From the NCBI GenBank assembly GCA_037447655.1, contig JBBHKE010001053.1:1-63118 (forward strand): a stretch of DNA of 63,118 bases, written 5' to 3'. Of this stretch, positions 32,488 through 45,345 are shown in pieces. The position numbers were made by a program, and so were the translations under genes. The number at the start of each line of letters is the position of its first letter. The stretch's first letter is position 1. The notes beneath the pieces were generated by a model that saw only the letters and a list, made by a program, of their open reading frames with translations, was not told the DNA's origin and did not search any database. This DNA comes from Zygnema cylindricum. Its lineage: Eukaryota; Streptophyta; Zygnematophyceae; Zygnematales; Zygnemataceae.

Positions 32488-34683
32488 ATGTCTACTTCTA
32501 CTACTACTGCTGCTCCTCCACCTGCACCGGTGGTTGTAGAACAACAGGTTATGGGCCTGTCTTCAAGAATTCCTTTCTTTTCCGAGGAAAAGTATGTTTA
32601 CTGGGCGGATATGGTGGACACACATTTTGAGAATGTCAATCTTTTGGACATATTGGATGGTTCGCTGGATGAATCACATCCGTCATGGTCTAAGGAAAAT
32701 ACGCAAGCTCGTTCTATTCTGAAATTTTGTATAGCTGAGGACTTAGCTATGTCTAGGATAAAAATGAAAAATGCAATTGATATCTGGAAATCCCTTAAAA
32801 GTGATTATGAAAAGGCTAATGTCCAAGATGAGCTTCTATTGGCTGGAAAAATTTGGGACTATAAGTACACTGGCGGTACAATGGCAAAATTCTCCGGTGG
32901 TGACTCCGGAGTCCGTCTCTCTCCAAGTTCGTCAACAACTTCAGGTCCAATCGCACCAACAACAGTCAGTACACACAGATCGCAACCAACGCAATCAGCG
33001 CAATGCGCGGCATCCGACGATCTCAGCCTCAGAATTTCCGGGGGAAGAAGATCAAGCAGCCGCCTGCAAGCAAGTTCTCACTTTGCCTACTGGGCAGCCT
33101 CAAGGGAGCCTTTGACCATTCAGGAGGCGTTCTCATCACCAGAACGGAATCACTGGATCGAGGTGGCAAACGACGAAATGAAGTCCATCACGGAGGCTCA
33201 AACGTGGGAGCTTGTGGACCTTCCTCCGGACCAAAAAGCGATCGGCAGCAAATGGGTATTCAAGGTGAAGTTAAATCCCGATAACACCATTGAACGTTAT
33301 AAGGCCAAACTTGTGGCAAAGGTGTATAATCAAAAGGAAGGAATCCATTTTGAAGAAACATTTTCCCTGGTTGTAAGAATTCCGACAGTTAGGATTTTGC
33401 TGTCCCTAGCTGCTATAAAAGATATGGAAATACATCAGATGGATGTAAAGACGGCCTTTTTCCACGGAGAACTAGAATAGACCATTTACATGGAGCAGCC
33501 TGAAAAGTATGTGGAACCAGGAAAAGAGCACTTAGTATGCAAGTTGTTAAAATCTCTATACGGCCTAAAACTGGCGCCGAGACAGTGGAATCTGAAGCTT
33601 GATGAATTTCTAAATAGCCTAGGATTTCAAAGGATAAGTTATGATCACTCTGTCTACGTTCTAAAGGGTGAAAATAGGATAGTGTATATAGCGGTGTATG
33701 TAGATGATTTACTATTAATTAGCAAATCAATGGCTAAAATTAACAAAATAAAAACTTCTCTAAACTAACGGTTCGAGATGAAAGACCTCGGTGAGGCAAA
33801 ATATATTTTGGGTATCCAGGTAGAGAGGGACAGAAATAAGAAAGAAATAAAATTGACTCAAAAGGAGGTTATTGGAAACATGTTAGATGAGTACGGAATG
33901 CGGGGGGTAAAAGGATGTCTAACGCCATTAGAGTTTCGGCAGAAAATAGAGGGAGAAGAGACGGAACCAGGTGTCATTGTTAGGGAGTATTTAGAATCAA
34001 GGGAGAATGATTCTATGACACAAATACCTTAGAGACAGATAGTGGGAAGCTTAATATATTTCATGAATTGTACCCGTCGTGACAATGCTGCAGCAATCGG
34101 GGTACTGAGCAGGAGTCTAGAGAATCCGAGAAAATCTGACTTTGATGCAGCAAGGAGAGTCTTAAGATATTTGGCCGGAACCAAAGACCTCAAACTCACA
34201 CTAGGCGGAGGAGAAGTAAAACTGCAAACGTGGAGTGATGCAAGCTATGGCGTTATGCCAAACCGGAAATCCACCACGGGATTCGTTCTACAAATTGGGA
34301 ACGATACTTGCTGCTCGAGCAACAAACTTCAAAAGGTGACAGCATAGTCAACAATGGAGTCAGAATATATGGCAGCAAGCTTGGCCCTCAAAGAACTCTT
34401 ATGGGTAAAATCCATGTTACAAAAACTATGATACATGCAGGTTACTCCACAGGTGATCCGGTGTGATAACCAGGTTGCCATTGCCATTGCTTATAACCCG
34501 AGTCATCAGTTCAAAAGCAAGCACATGGATGTAAGATTACACTTTGTAAGAGAAAAAGTATTCTCTAGAGTGATTAAATTATGTTATTTACCAGATGCAA
34601 AAATGATTGCTGATATGCTCACTAAAGCTCTTCTTGCTCCTAAGCTGAGGTATTGTAGGAACGCAGTGGGATTAAGTGAATAG
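32488..34683 (+). pseudogene. Ty1/copia gag-pol, internally deleted with in-frame stops
   Basis: One reading frame from the ATG at 32488. It begins with a copia Gag N-terminus (WADMVDTHFENVN-like) to about 32905, then drops straight into reverse transcriptase (EAFSSPERNHWIEV, GSKWVFKVK, MDVKTAFFHGELE). The zinc knuckle, protease and integrase are deleted. The RT active site YVDDLLL is at about 33697-33717. RNase H has CDNQVAIAIAYNPSHQ and KHMDVRLHFVREK. Stops at 33478, 33766, 34030, 34345 and about 34429 break the frame without shifting it. Three fit C-to-T changes of Gln codons, as from cytosine deamination. A dead, non-autonomous copy. Polypurine AGGGGAG precedes the 3' LTR. Confidence 0.93.
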
Positions 34684-34842
34684 TTCAATTGTTGCACTGC
34701 TATACTGCCACGCAACGATAAGCCCACCATTGTGATCTAGTGGTACTGGGTGACTTGCTAATTGCTATATTGTTATGCTACGATGCTGCGCTAGTTTGTC
34801 ATCGCAGCTGCGCCAGATAGTGAGTCTAAAGCTTTAGGGGAG

Positions 34843-35512
34843 TGTTGTTTTTGGAAAGCTTTCAGTCTCAGCAAATTAGTAGGACGACAAAAAGGTAGTA
34901 ATTTGTAGCGTAAGTTTCATAAGAATATGCGTCATCACTTCAGGACAACGCAGCTGCTATGCATACAGAGCAACACAGCAACGTAGCTGTTGTGCAGACA
35001 CAGCAGCGCAGCTGCTATACAGACAAAGCAGCGCAGCAGCGCAGCTGCTTTACAGACAGAGCAGCGCAGCAGCGAAGCTGTGACACAAACAGGACAAACG
35101 CAGCTGCGGTTACTTTGGATATGATCCGTACAGACAACCCAGCTGCTCCTATCTTCGATATGATTCGGTACGGGACACCGCACCTGCGTTTGATATGAAT
35201 TAGGTCAACGGACCTCAACTTAGAAGGTAGCTCAGTGGTAGCTTGACACATTAGTATTAGACTAGTAGATTGACGTACCTCTCAGATACACTGGTAGTGC
35301 TAGTACAACACAAGTATAAGACTTAGAATTCAGAATACATCTTGTATCCAGACTTCCAAGTAGTGAAATTGCAAACAGTTTTTTGGAAACTTATGAGTAT
35401 TATATCTTGAATGTTGTCGGTTCAATTGTGCTGAAACTTTGGGAGTTGTCATTGTTTATCCTACTTTATATTCACGTAGTGTTTTGTGAGGTTTGGATGC
35501 TTGTGTAAGAAT
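34843..35512 (+). repeat. 3' LTR of the copia element
   Basis: Direct copy of 31734-32428 with fewer GTAGCTCAGTG units and scattered substitutions. It is followed not by unique flank but by PBS-like DNA and about 60 bases of gag start. Confidence 0.87.
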
Positions 35513-35800
35513 TGGTGAGCACTTGAAAACAGTTGTTTGGTAGGATTCTAAATAGCTTCTGAGAGTGCATCATTTCTACTTCTACTACTACTGCTGCTCC
35601 TCCACCTGCACCGGTGGTCATAGAACAACACCCTAAAGCTTTAGACTCAGCTAGTCACTTAGTCCTACTGCATCTCTACAATACTTTCACTTGGGTGCAT
35701 TAAGAGCTTTAGTCAACATATCAGCAATCGATTACACTTTGTAAGAGAGAATGTGTTTTCCAGTGTCATTAAATTATGTTATTTGCTGGATGCACGATTG
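35513..35800. mobile_element. Rearranged copia scraps
   Basis: 35513-35629 repeats the leader and gag start (TACTTCTACTACTACTGCTG). 35630-35730 is the reverse complement of the 3' internal end (AGAGCTTTAGTCAACATATC), and 35731-35800 is a forward RNase H scrap (ATTACACTTTGTAAGAGA). Confidence 0.75.
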
Positions 35801-36261
35801 TTCAATGTTATAGTACTTTTTGAATTGTATTGAGAAACTATGAACATGTATTACAGGGCACAAAATCTCCCCCTTGTGCCATGTATTTGTTTGATGTTTT
35901 GGCTTCATATAAATGTTCAAATTTTTTCCAACAACTTAAAGTGGCTCTACTTTCTTTCACGAGGTAATGCTCAACAGTTTCACCATTTTTTTATTTTTGA
36001 AGCTCATTTTGAATATTTTTACGGAAACACCATATAAAGTACACAATTAGCACATTGCAATATTGTACGATTTGCGGCCCCTATCTTCTAGTAAGATTTG
36101 CAAATGAATTGTATTAGTATCATGGCAATGACTTTGTGGTGGGATTTGCGACGCTAATTGTGATGGCACGTACTTTTCAAGTGAAATTTACAATTATAAG
36201 GTTCTTTGTTTCCTTCCACGATACGAGGAGTACAAAGTACAACAAAGATGGATAGTATGAA
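35801..36261. other. Spacer, nothing recognised
   Basis: AT-rich; no supported feature. Confidence 0.5.
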
Positions 36262-36476
36262 CACTACACCGCTCATCTTTATTACTGTTAAATATTTAAT
36301 CGTGTTAATGCAAAAATAGAATTAATAATACTAATTTAGTGTAAAGAGACGTGGCAAGTTGTAGTATACGTCTTTAAATAATGTTGTTAACTCTATTTTT
36401 TGATTTTTGACCAGAAAAAGTTGCAACCGAATTAGTGTTATTAACACTAATAACGACAAGTGTTGTAGTGGCACGT
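36262..36476. mobile_element. MITE with GACGTGGCAA core
   Basis: Left CTACACCGCTCATCTTTATT, right ACTAATAACGACAAGTGTTGTAG (last 20 bases: TAATAACGACAAGTGTTGTA). The core AGAGACGTGGCAAG is shared with 20711-20862. Confidence 0.6.
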
Positions 36477-38769
36477 ACCTACAAAACCTCCGTTTTTTGG
36501 TTACCCGGTCGTACCCGATTTTTTTATTTGTTTTTCTGCATCACCCGGCCACATTTGGCCGACCCCCAAAATTTGGCACCCGAATCCGTTATGCATCCCA
36601 TGCGGTCGGCTGGGTACGGATCTAGTACGGAATCAGGTACCCAATTGTTCCCCAAAAATTCCACCGAAACCTTAGCATTTAGGCCTTCGTTTTATCAAGA
36701 GATTTTTGTAACTGTACGGACATCATAACCGGCTGTAATATTTAGTTCTACAGGCGATGGAGTAGTGTTTGTAAGCAATCTTTCGCATACCCGTTATGCT
36801 TTGAGTGATACCACTTAAGTCAAATATTATAAATTGAGAATCGTCAAAGGTTTTTCAAACCGTTCAATTTCAAAGTAAAATTTGTACTTTCACACTATAT
36901 CACTGTAAAAATTATGCGTAACTTGTCAATGTAACACTAATGGCTTTGTTTATTAGCAAACACTCTTTTTCTTTTAACGTTGTTTTTCATCCTTTGTCTT
37001 TTCGAAATAAAAACTCGAACCGCGCAAAACAAAAAGCTGAAAGGAAGACAATAGAGCGACGCGAGAAATCTTCGGGCAGATAATCTATGGTGGATTCCCA
37101 TTGTTTTAACTCACATGGCGTTTTTTACATGTGAAACTTTTGTTGTAGTCCATTTCGACATTGGTTTATATTGTCCAAATCTAGTTATTTTACAAGTTAT
37201 GTAGGTAACTAGCCACCTCGTCACCGTCTATTTCAAAAACCCGCTTGAGGCGCTCAACACAATTGAAGCGCAATGTGGACTTCGATGTTGCTGGGGGCCA
37301 CTGGTAGGAGCTTGACTTCTTGCTACACCAATTTTTTTCTCACTCCGTTTATTTTCTCCTCAGTTTTCATCTGCCATTTGCTTACGCCTCGACCTCCCGC
37401 ACCCTTAGCTTTTAGGCACGCCTCGTTCCACTTGAAGTCATCCCATAGATGAGCAAGGATTCACTTGCTTCGTTGCCTGCACTTTCGAGAGCGGTCAACA
37501 ACACACAATATTGTAAGAGATGAAATCTTGCCCTTGGTAGTAAAGCAGGATACACGGTCAAACGCGAAGTGTAGCATATACTCTCGCCACATTCTCAATC
37601 TAGGGGTATACTTGGCCCTCGTCTCTATCTGGTGTTTTTGCACCAAGCGACAAAAACCTTGGATAACGTAATTCTCACAAACCTTACAAGATGCCATGTT
37701 TCCCCACAGGAAGTATTGTATACTAGTATTCAAGCTCGAAATGCAGCGCCCTCTAAAGAATGCGAATACACGCAGAAGATACTTTTATGCCATTTGCTTC
37801 ATAGATATTTAGGACCTTTGCCTCTTCTTTTGGCGACTTCTTACTTGATTGCGCACTCTGCAACCCTTCTTTGACTCTCATGACTTTCTACCTACGACGT
37901 ATCTCTGTCGCCCTTCAACTATTTCAAGTTTTTGCCCTTATTCGACCGAGCACAGTGGTGAATGGTGGTCGAGGACTTACCCTCGTGAAACCACACACAT
38001 ATAGACGATATAATTAGTCTTGAATATGAAAAGTGTTTAGGGTATTTTTCAGTGTTTGTATGATTTGGTTTTTTTTTTCTTGTTGTGCTTCATGTCTTTT
38101 CTGAGCTTTTACTGTTTTTTACAGTTTGTTTTGCTTTTTCATCCTTATGGATTTTTGGTCTTTTACCTTTGAAAGTCAACAACGATTTTTAGTTCCTATC
38201 ATGTTCTGCATTTTACCTGTCTTTTTGTCACGGTATTAATAATAAAATCTTTTTTTTAACAAAGTTGGATGGAGCGATTTTAACGCGGATGAGGACCCAA
38301 ATATAATCCAAGAGTCAATGTTTGCACCCCGTGCCTTCGAGAATTTTGGTCGGATCTTTTGTTGTGTTGTTTTAAGAAATAAAAAGATAGTAGGACATAG
38401 TAAGTAACCGTATGACGTTTTTCACACAACCTCATTTTTCTTGTTATGGGCGCGGGCTTTTACTCAATTTTCGAAAAAGACAAAGGTCGTTTCTCCATGC
38501 TCAATCCACGGCGCAGTTATCCGTAAATTGTGTGTTATAGGGTAAGGCCTTGTTGGCATGAGATTTTTAGTAAAGTGACCGGTATGAGTTATATACAATA
38601 TGTATTTTAAGGTTTGTAAGGATTTATACACATGAAACGTAACTAAGCAACCAAAACTTCGGTTTGTAGTCAAGATCCTCCAAATTTATTTTATAGGTGT
38701 TACAAGGTCCGAAAACAAAAACAACCATCTAAAATTTACATTTTGAGATGCTACATAAAAGCATGATGA
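36477..38769. other. Long gene-free stretch
   Basis: No frame with domain signal on either strand. Short opposed frames at 37461-37874 do not resemble known families. Possible unrecognised retroelement LTR or leader DNA. Confidence 0.4.
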
Positions 38770-39386
38770 TTTAATAGTATGGACGCTAGTTTTTTTGTAA
38801 CGTTGGCGACGTCTAGTTTTTTTTGTGGCATTGGGGACGTGTAGTTTTTGTGATATTGTTATAGTTTGGTTTTTTATGACATTGTGACGTTTTAATTATT
38901 TGTGAGGGTTTCGACGTCACTGTTTTTAGAACTTTGAGTCATGGCTTCTTGATTTTGTTTTTTTACTTTACTCAAATTTGATGGTGTACACTTTTGTAAA
39001 GGTCAACGAATGAATGTGGAGGTCCAAGACCATTGCAAATTTTTCCTTTCGTAAGTTGGCTTGACTAGCAAACAAAAAAAAATAGCAACTATTATCCCAC
39101 GTGCTGCAAAAATGTTCATTGTGTGATATATGCCAAGATTTTTGTCTATTCGTTGGCCTTGTGCTACTTTACCTTAAACCGGATCTCGAGATGACTCGCA
39201 TTTGAGTTTGAAAATGAGTGGGCATGACGTCGCAATGGGTAAAAAAATGGAAGAGACCAAACTAAAGTACACAGTAAACTTCATGATGACGTAAATTGTA
39301 CTTCACTTTTAACACAACCTTCGTACGAAAAAATATTTTCTCATTGCAACATTTAACTTTTCAAACAAATACTAGGAGCGTACCTT
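38770..39386. mobile_element. Family C remnant
   Basis: Shares TTGTGACATTG, GTGGAGGTCCAAGACC and AAAATGAGTGGGC(A)TGACGT-type words with 56777-57727. Ends GGAGCGTACC then TTA. Diverged. Confidence 0.55.
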
Positions 39387-39389
39387 AAG

Positions 39390-39850
39390 GATATGTGCCT
39401 ACGTAGCACGTAACTTAGCGATCAATTTTTTTTGCGTAGTAGCGATTTTTTGTACGTTCTAATGTTCGAAAACAAAAGTCGTCACATCTATATACGCTTT
39501 GAAATATTCTAACAATGTAGTTGTCTCGTCTTTTATGACATTGTACACGTTTCGTTTTTTGTGACATTGTCGACGTCATGTTTATTTGCAAGGGTCGATA
39601 TCGTGAATTTAATAACTTTATGCCTTGGTTTTTTTTTTTTTATCTATTCTCCCTCGATGCGACAACAAATTAGGCGCAAAGATAGTCAAAAGATTTAGTT
39701 TTTAGGGTTTTTTTACTTATTCAAAGTTCTTCTGTTCTATTTTAAGAAGAGAACATGAAGAGAGGGAGTGGGAGAGGGAAGGGGAGGGGCGACTTTGATG
39801 TAGAGTTTGGCAAAGAACCCATGAATAAAAGTGGAGCAAAGTCATGCTCA
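39390..39850. mobile_element. Second family C remnant, cut by retroelement
   Basis: Starts ATATGTGCCTACGTAG after TTA. Contains GTCATGTTTATTTGC-like and ACCCATGAATAAAAGTGGAG words, then homology stops near the retroelement. Confidence 0.5.
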
Positions 39851-40086
39851 AAAATATATATATACCAACGAAAATAAATATGAAAAGACAAAAAGTATAT
39901 ACACCATGTGAAGGAATAAAGATGAAAATGACCCAGAGAGAGAAGGGGAAGAATACTCCCCTAGAGTGAAGTGGACCCAATAATTCCCCCCCCCAGCTCC
40001 TTAGCCTGTAGAGGAGCTGGTCAACACAGCCGAGGACACAAACAGCAGCAATGGTCAGCCGGGTTGAAAGATAATGGAGGAGATAA

Positions 40087-42591
40087 TCACTCCATGTGGA
40101 ACCCTTGATCACCACCTGTACTTGTGTAAACCCCTTGCAAACTCAACATCCCATTAGTATCGCTATCCACCACATGGAGAATGTTTGGAAAGACCTCGGT
40201 GTTGACGGTATCTAAGAAATGACGCGAGTCGAGGAGAAAACCGGGCTCAATAAAACTATCTCGAAGGTCGATACTGGAAAATGCAGGGAGAGCGGAAGCC
40301 AAATGTGCCATAGTGGGCAACGGCTTGCGAGCAGAGACAAGAGGGAGGCAAATTTTGCGTCCTGGAAAATTAGAGGGACGGTAGGAGAAGGTATGATCAT
40401 GCATATCTACTCCCCCACCGATTCGGAAGATAACATCTTGTCCTACTAAGCATTCGTAGTCGTTCCATTTGGTGACCAATGCTCGGACATAAACCTCCAT
40501 GGACTCACTATCGGTTCCGTTGTGAAACCAAAAGACAAGCGGGTCCTTGGTAATTCCAAGCACCGGCTCTGTGGTACCGGCTGAAGTGAGAAGCCGCGTA
40601 GACGTGGCTTAGAGCTTGTTTGCTGTCAGACCAAGCTTGAGCGCAAATCCGGATCCAAGGATTACGGGTTTGGCTCCGATGTCTATGAGAGGGAGAGAAG
40701 GAGCAACACCATTAACGGAGAAGGAATTTTGAGAATTGTCCACAAAACTAATGTGAGGATCAAGGTCACGGCGCTCATCCGCGGTAACCGGCTGAATAAC
40801 TGAAAGACTACTGTTCAACTGCAATGCCCTCAAAGCGGCGGCTGCAGCGAACTCATCAACAAGGGGAGAGGCTTCGGGAACTTCATTAGGAAAGGGAGAG
40901 AGGCTTCAGGAACTTCATTAGGAAAGGGAGAGGCCCTGGGGGCTTTATCAATCATGGCAGAAAGGATGCTTAGTCGTTCTTTGACTTGGTGAGCATCATG
41001 TATGGTACTATCCAAAATGGTGAGAGCTTCAACCACTATGGAAAAAGTTGTGTCTGGTAGAGGAGAGAGAGATACTTTCTCGAAAGAAAGTGGAATACGG
41101 GAATTCTGTAATTTACCATCTCGATTGTGGTTAGGCGAGCCATTATCAAAAGTAGCTGCTCGTTGTTGGACAGTAGCATCTCGGAGGATTCGGCCGGCCA
41201 ACGATGGCATGTGAACGACTGTCCTTGCCATCCCCGTGAACTAGGGTTTCATTTCGGCCTTGAAAGCGGCAAATTGTTCCTTCATCATGGTGGCCATCAT
41301 TACTTGTAATTTGGCCTTATCTCTCTTTCAACGAGAGATCTTAGGCGGAGTCGCCTCTTTCTCCGTCTCGGTAGGGTCAGTGACCGGCTTGGCAAAACGG
41401 GCAGGAATTCCACCGTTCTGAATCTGATTGTGATATGAGAAATTAGGGTCCTTAATATGGCAACGGTGGACATAATGTCCCTTTTGGTTGCAATGGGTGC
41501 ATGTGGCTGACTAATCCGTGCACATGCGGGCATCGTGCCCCGTGTTTCCACATCGGAAACACAATCGGTCTTCGAAATTAAATGGCGGATTTCCCATGGC
41601 CGGCGTCTTTAGAGGCATATTAGAAGGCCACGGGTTCCTCAAATGAGAAAGTGGGGAAGCGACTTCCGAACGATCATGAGCTTCCCACCAACATGATTGC
41701 ATCTCATATTCTACTGCATATTGAGCGGCTTGATCAAATGTAAATTTCAGACCGTAAGTTTTAGTGAGATGACTTTGTATAAAACGTTTCGATTGATTTG
41801 GAAACTCTCCAACAAATTTTTGAACAGCTTCCGCATCGAACATTAGGTTTCACTAAAGCTTCTCGCAAGGTCTCCATGCGAGCACGTAAAGCATGGGCGG
41901 TTTCTCTTGGTTTACGTGTGAAAATCATCAATTCTTTCACCTGATCGGGATTTTGCATTCGATACTCGGCTTCTAAGAAATCGAACATAATAGATAGTGG
42001 ATCGTGCAACGGAATTATCATCCCTGGTCGTGCCGGGACAGCAACACGAGCGGCCACAGCATATTGGCGAGGAATTTCTTGGACTGCGGGAATTAAGACA
42101 ACACCTTGGGCATCTAAGACCTCGGGAAAAGCGGCCTGGTATGGAATATCCGCTTGACCTTTGACCTCGGGTGTACCAGCAAAAGGAGGGGAAAATTCTT
42201 TTATCGCGAGTATCGCATCATACTTGCGGGAATATAATGTAAGGGCCGAACCTCTAAGGTACCGGCCAAGAAGAGAGAATGCCACACGAAGATCAAATCG
42301 ATCTTGGTAGCGAAATGCCAAATCACGCATTTCGGTATCATAAAGCATACGGAAATGGGATAAAGACATGGTATCCTTCATCCCTGAAAAGCAAAATTGC
42401 ATTTTCCCCATGCCCCCCTCTGAAGAGGAAGCCATGTCGTCAAAGGAAGAATGCACTAGTGGTTCCAAATTTGGATTAACCGGAAATGGAAATGTGAGAG
42501 GATAGGAAAATATTTCTTTTGAAAAGTTTTCTTCGGTTCTATCCAGGTATGACCTAGAGGAAACTGATGACAATGAGGAGACTGTGGTCAA
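40087..42591 (-). pseudogene. Decayed retrotransposon gag-protease region
   Basis: Read on minus from 42591. It encodes a Gag-like protein (KELMIFTRKPRETAHALRAR) and, after a frame change near 41800, two CCHC zinc knuckles, CFRCGNTGHDARMC and (after a TAG at about 41511) CTHCNQKGHYVHRC. Then comes a spacer and a retropepsin-like segment, LPLIDIGAKPVILGSGFA, where D-T-G-A has become D-I-G-A. Another TAG follows at about 40606, then a frame to 40087. An imperfect 32-bp tandem duplication at about 40865-40930 adds a frameshift. No reverse transcriptase or integrase lies downstream, so only the 5' half of the element remains. A retrotransposon, not attributable to a virus. Confidence 0.75.
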
Positions 42592-45060
42592 TACCGACCG
42601 AACTGACAGAAAATCAAGGACCGCAACCGAAATTGGTGCGTCCGTAGACTCGAAGAAACTGGAAAGATCTAACTGTAGTGGACGGAAAATTGTCCTGCTG
42701 CCGGTAGATCTGGATTGATAACGTAAGTTATCTCAATCCGTGGGCATAAACGAAGAGAAAACCCTCGATTACGACTATGAGAGCATAGAACAGCCTAATC
42801 GAGGTGCGTCAAATGGAAGGCTAAACCACACTAGACAAGTCAACACACGAAGTCTCTATCAAGACCTGGTGGTTAGATCAAGCAAGAAGCCGGAATACCA
42901 AAACCTCTACCCTGCAAACAATGGGGCAAGGCCGAAGGGCCAGATCTATAAAAACAAACACAGAACTATCCAGGCACCTTTCTGTGCAGATCTACGGCGG
43001 CACAGACAAAAAATTGTCTAAACAGTGCGACCCACGACAAGATCTGTGAAAATAAAATCCAATCCAGATAATCACACGGAAACTCAAGGCCACTCACGGC
43101 CAGATAGCATGCAAGGAAAGCAAGGAAAATGCAAATGCTCAAAAAGAAAGGTTCGTAATAGAACCAATCCACACCGATCCCTCTACACGAGTGTCCACAC
43201 TATATCGTGACGAACCTGTACCCGCAAGGCATCGGGATACTTACAAACACCTTTAATACTCTGGTGAGTACTAAAAGTGAACCAGACTTGGTTGAAGCAA
43301 GTCGGATTTTGCAGAGTCCTCAGGAACGTGATCCGCCTCGGTTCCAAATAATCGTACCCACGACCACCACTAAACACCCAGGTAATTAGTATCCTGCTAG
43401 GTATGCGTATCAACGCTATGCCACGCTATACCCAACTATAAAGCAATGATAATTAAATGTTATAATTCGTGCAAATCTAATATATATGAATATATATTTT
43501 TACTTTGCTAGGTTTTATGAATGATTAAATTTGGCAAAGAATAAAGAAAGAGAATATCAAATCCACCACAAACCAAACATCAACTAGCCAGCAAAGGAAG
43601 TTGCACAAAAGGAAAGAAAGATAAGAAATATTGGGAAAAGTTCAAAATAAAACACAAAGTACGGTAAAATTGGGCAAAATGGTTTCCCAAACCCTAACAC
43701 ACGCTGCAAAAATCAAAAATCTGCGACCAAGGGATGGTAATATGCTGACCTAGGGTTAAGAATTCCAAAAAAAAACCCTTAATCCGCCCAAACCCTAAAT
43801 CTGCACCCCAAACCCTAAATCTGCGGCCAAACCCTAATTCCGCAGATTATTCCTAAAAATCTGACACAAAATCAGACCTAAATCTGCAGACTAGAAATAG
43901 AGTGGCAACAAGATAGAAAGAAAGGATTACAAGAAAGAAAGAAAAAGAACAAAACAAATTTTTTTTTTTTTTCTTTTTATAAAAAAATTGTAATTTATAT
44001 ATTTATTTATTTTTATAATATTTTCTTCAAAGGAAAAACTGAAAGCAAAAGCAATAATGGAGAGAAAGTAGAATGAAGCTTGTAGAAAAATAAAGCAAAG
44101 TCAAAAGGAAAAAACCAACTCAAAAATAGGTGGGAGAAAATCTAGAAATGAAAAAAATAGATTTTCTATTGAAAATAATTTAATTTTTATATTTTTCTTC
44201 CTCCAGATTTATTTTATCACACAAAACTGAGAAGTACAACTGAAAATGAAAGGTAAATAGGCAGGAAAATAGAAAGACAAAAACAAGAATAAAAACCGGA
44301 TATGAAAGGTAATATTTTTTTAATGAAATAAAATTTATATTTTTAATAATTTAATATTAAAAAAATAGTGGAGCTTTGGGACAAGAATGCTAAGCCAAGA
44401 GGTAGCCACTAGGCTCTCTGGTCTTTATCACATTCCCAACAAGAGTAATCTCGTTACGACAGCAAAGCAAGAAATATTCCAACCGAAATAAGGGAAAATC
44501 CAAATCCGATCAAAAATACACTCCTTTCATGCCAACCGAAATACAAACAAGACATCAACAACACAACCAAACCGTCAAGCTGCCCGAGGAAGGCACAGCA
44601 AGGTCTAGATGTGCTCCCTCACGATCTCCAATCTCACACTTTCACCTAATGACAAACTTTGGAGGGAAACCTTCCGGACGTGGCCTTAGGCCGTGTGGAT
44701 TAAAAACAAGGGCAGAAAAACAAGGAGAATAGTCTTACTCTATCTAGCCTCTACAGCTACCTAGCAAGGAGAAGAAAGACACGTGGGCAATCGGTGAGAG
44801 TGAGAGCAAAAGAAAAGCTCCGCTGCCAAGAGAAAATTCTTGTCCAAAAGCTAAATTCTCTAAGTCTGAGAATTAGGCTAAGTAAGAGCCATGCTAGGCC
44901 TAAGCAAAATTAGCCTACGTCTAGTCTACATTACATGCATGATACTACTAAAGATGTTGGCCAATAGGCGGCCAACATCGTCTGCCGTACGCCTGACAAA
45001 ATCCACCGTCTGAGGGTAAAAACCCTCCCTAACTACATGTATGCGCGAACCTACCGGGGT
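42592..45060. other. Retroelement leader/LTR-like DNA, no gene
   Basis: Upstream (on minus) of the gag region. AACCCTAAATCTGC words repeat several times at 43690-43850, and AT-rich DNA spans 43960-44370. A long terminal repeat is plausible but no matching second copy was found. Confidence 0.35.
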
Positions 45061-45063
45061 TCG

Positions 45064-45345
45064 CTACTTAAATAAATAGATATATCGAAGCGTCGCTCGG
45101 AAATCGCGATACGCCTCCAAACGATACTTCGCGTCGATACTCTTGAAATCGCGTGCATACGCACGAAATGATAAATACCGCACGAAACGAAACATATCGC
45201 ACAAAATATTCCCAGAATCGTGATGCCTCACCCAAACGATATATCGCGTACATACTTCGAAAATCGTGTACCTACGCACGAAATGAAAGGTATCGCACGA
45301 AATTAGTGCTATACAACCAAACGTGAAAATAAATGAATCGACGTG
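45064..45345. repeat. About 116-bp tandem pair
   Basis: AAACGATACTTCGCGTCGATA at about 45118 and AAACGATATATCGCGTACAT at about 45234, each followed by TACGCACGAAATGA and CGCACGAAA words. Frames within are not gene-like. Confidence 0.6.

Noticed and set aside
32488-34683. TAG/TAA read as glutamine (variant genetic code)
   Set aside because: SLC5, LysM, GT8 and ITPK genes all terminate with TAG at the family's normal end, so the copia stops are mutations.
37461-37874. Opposed frames of about 70-90 codons
   Set aside because: Overlap on both strands, no domain, no splice context.
43690-43860. Interstitial telomere repeats (AACCCTAAA)
   Set aside because: Words are separated by TCTGC and similar bases and do not form a regular 6-7 bp array.
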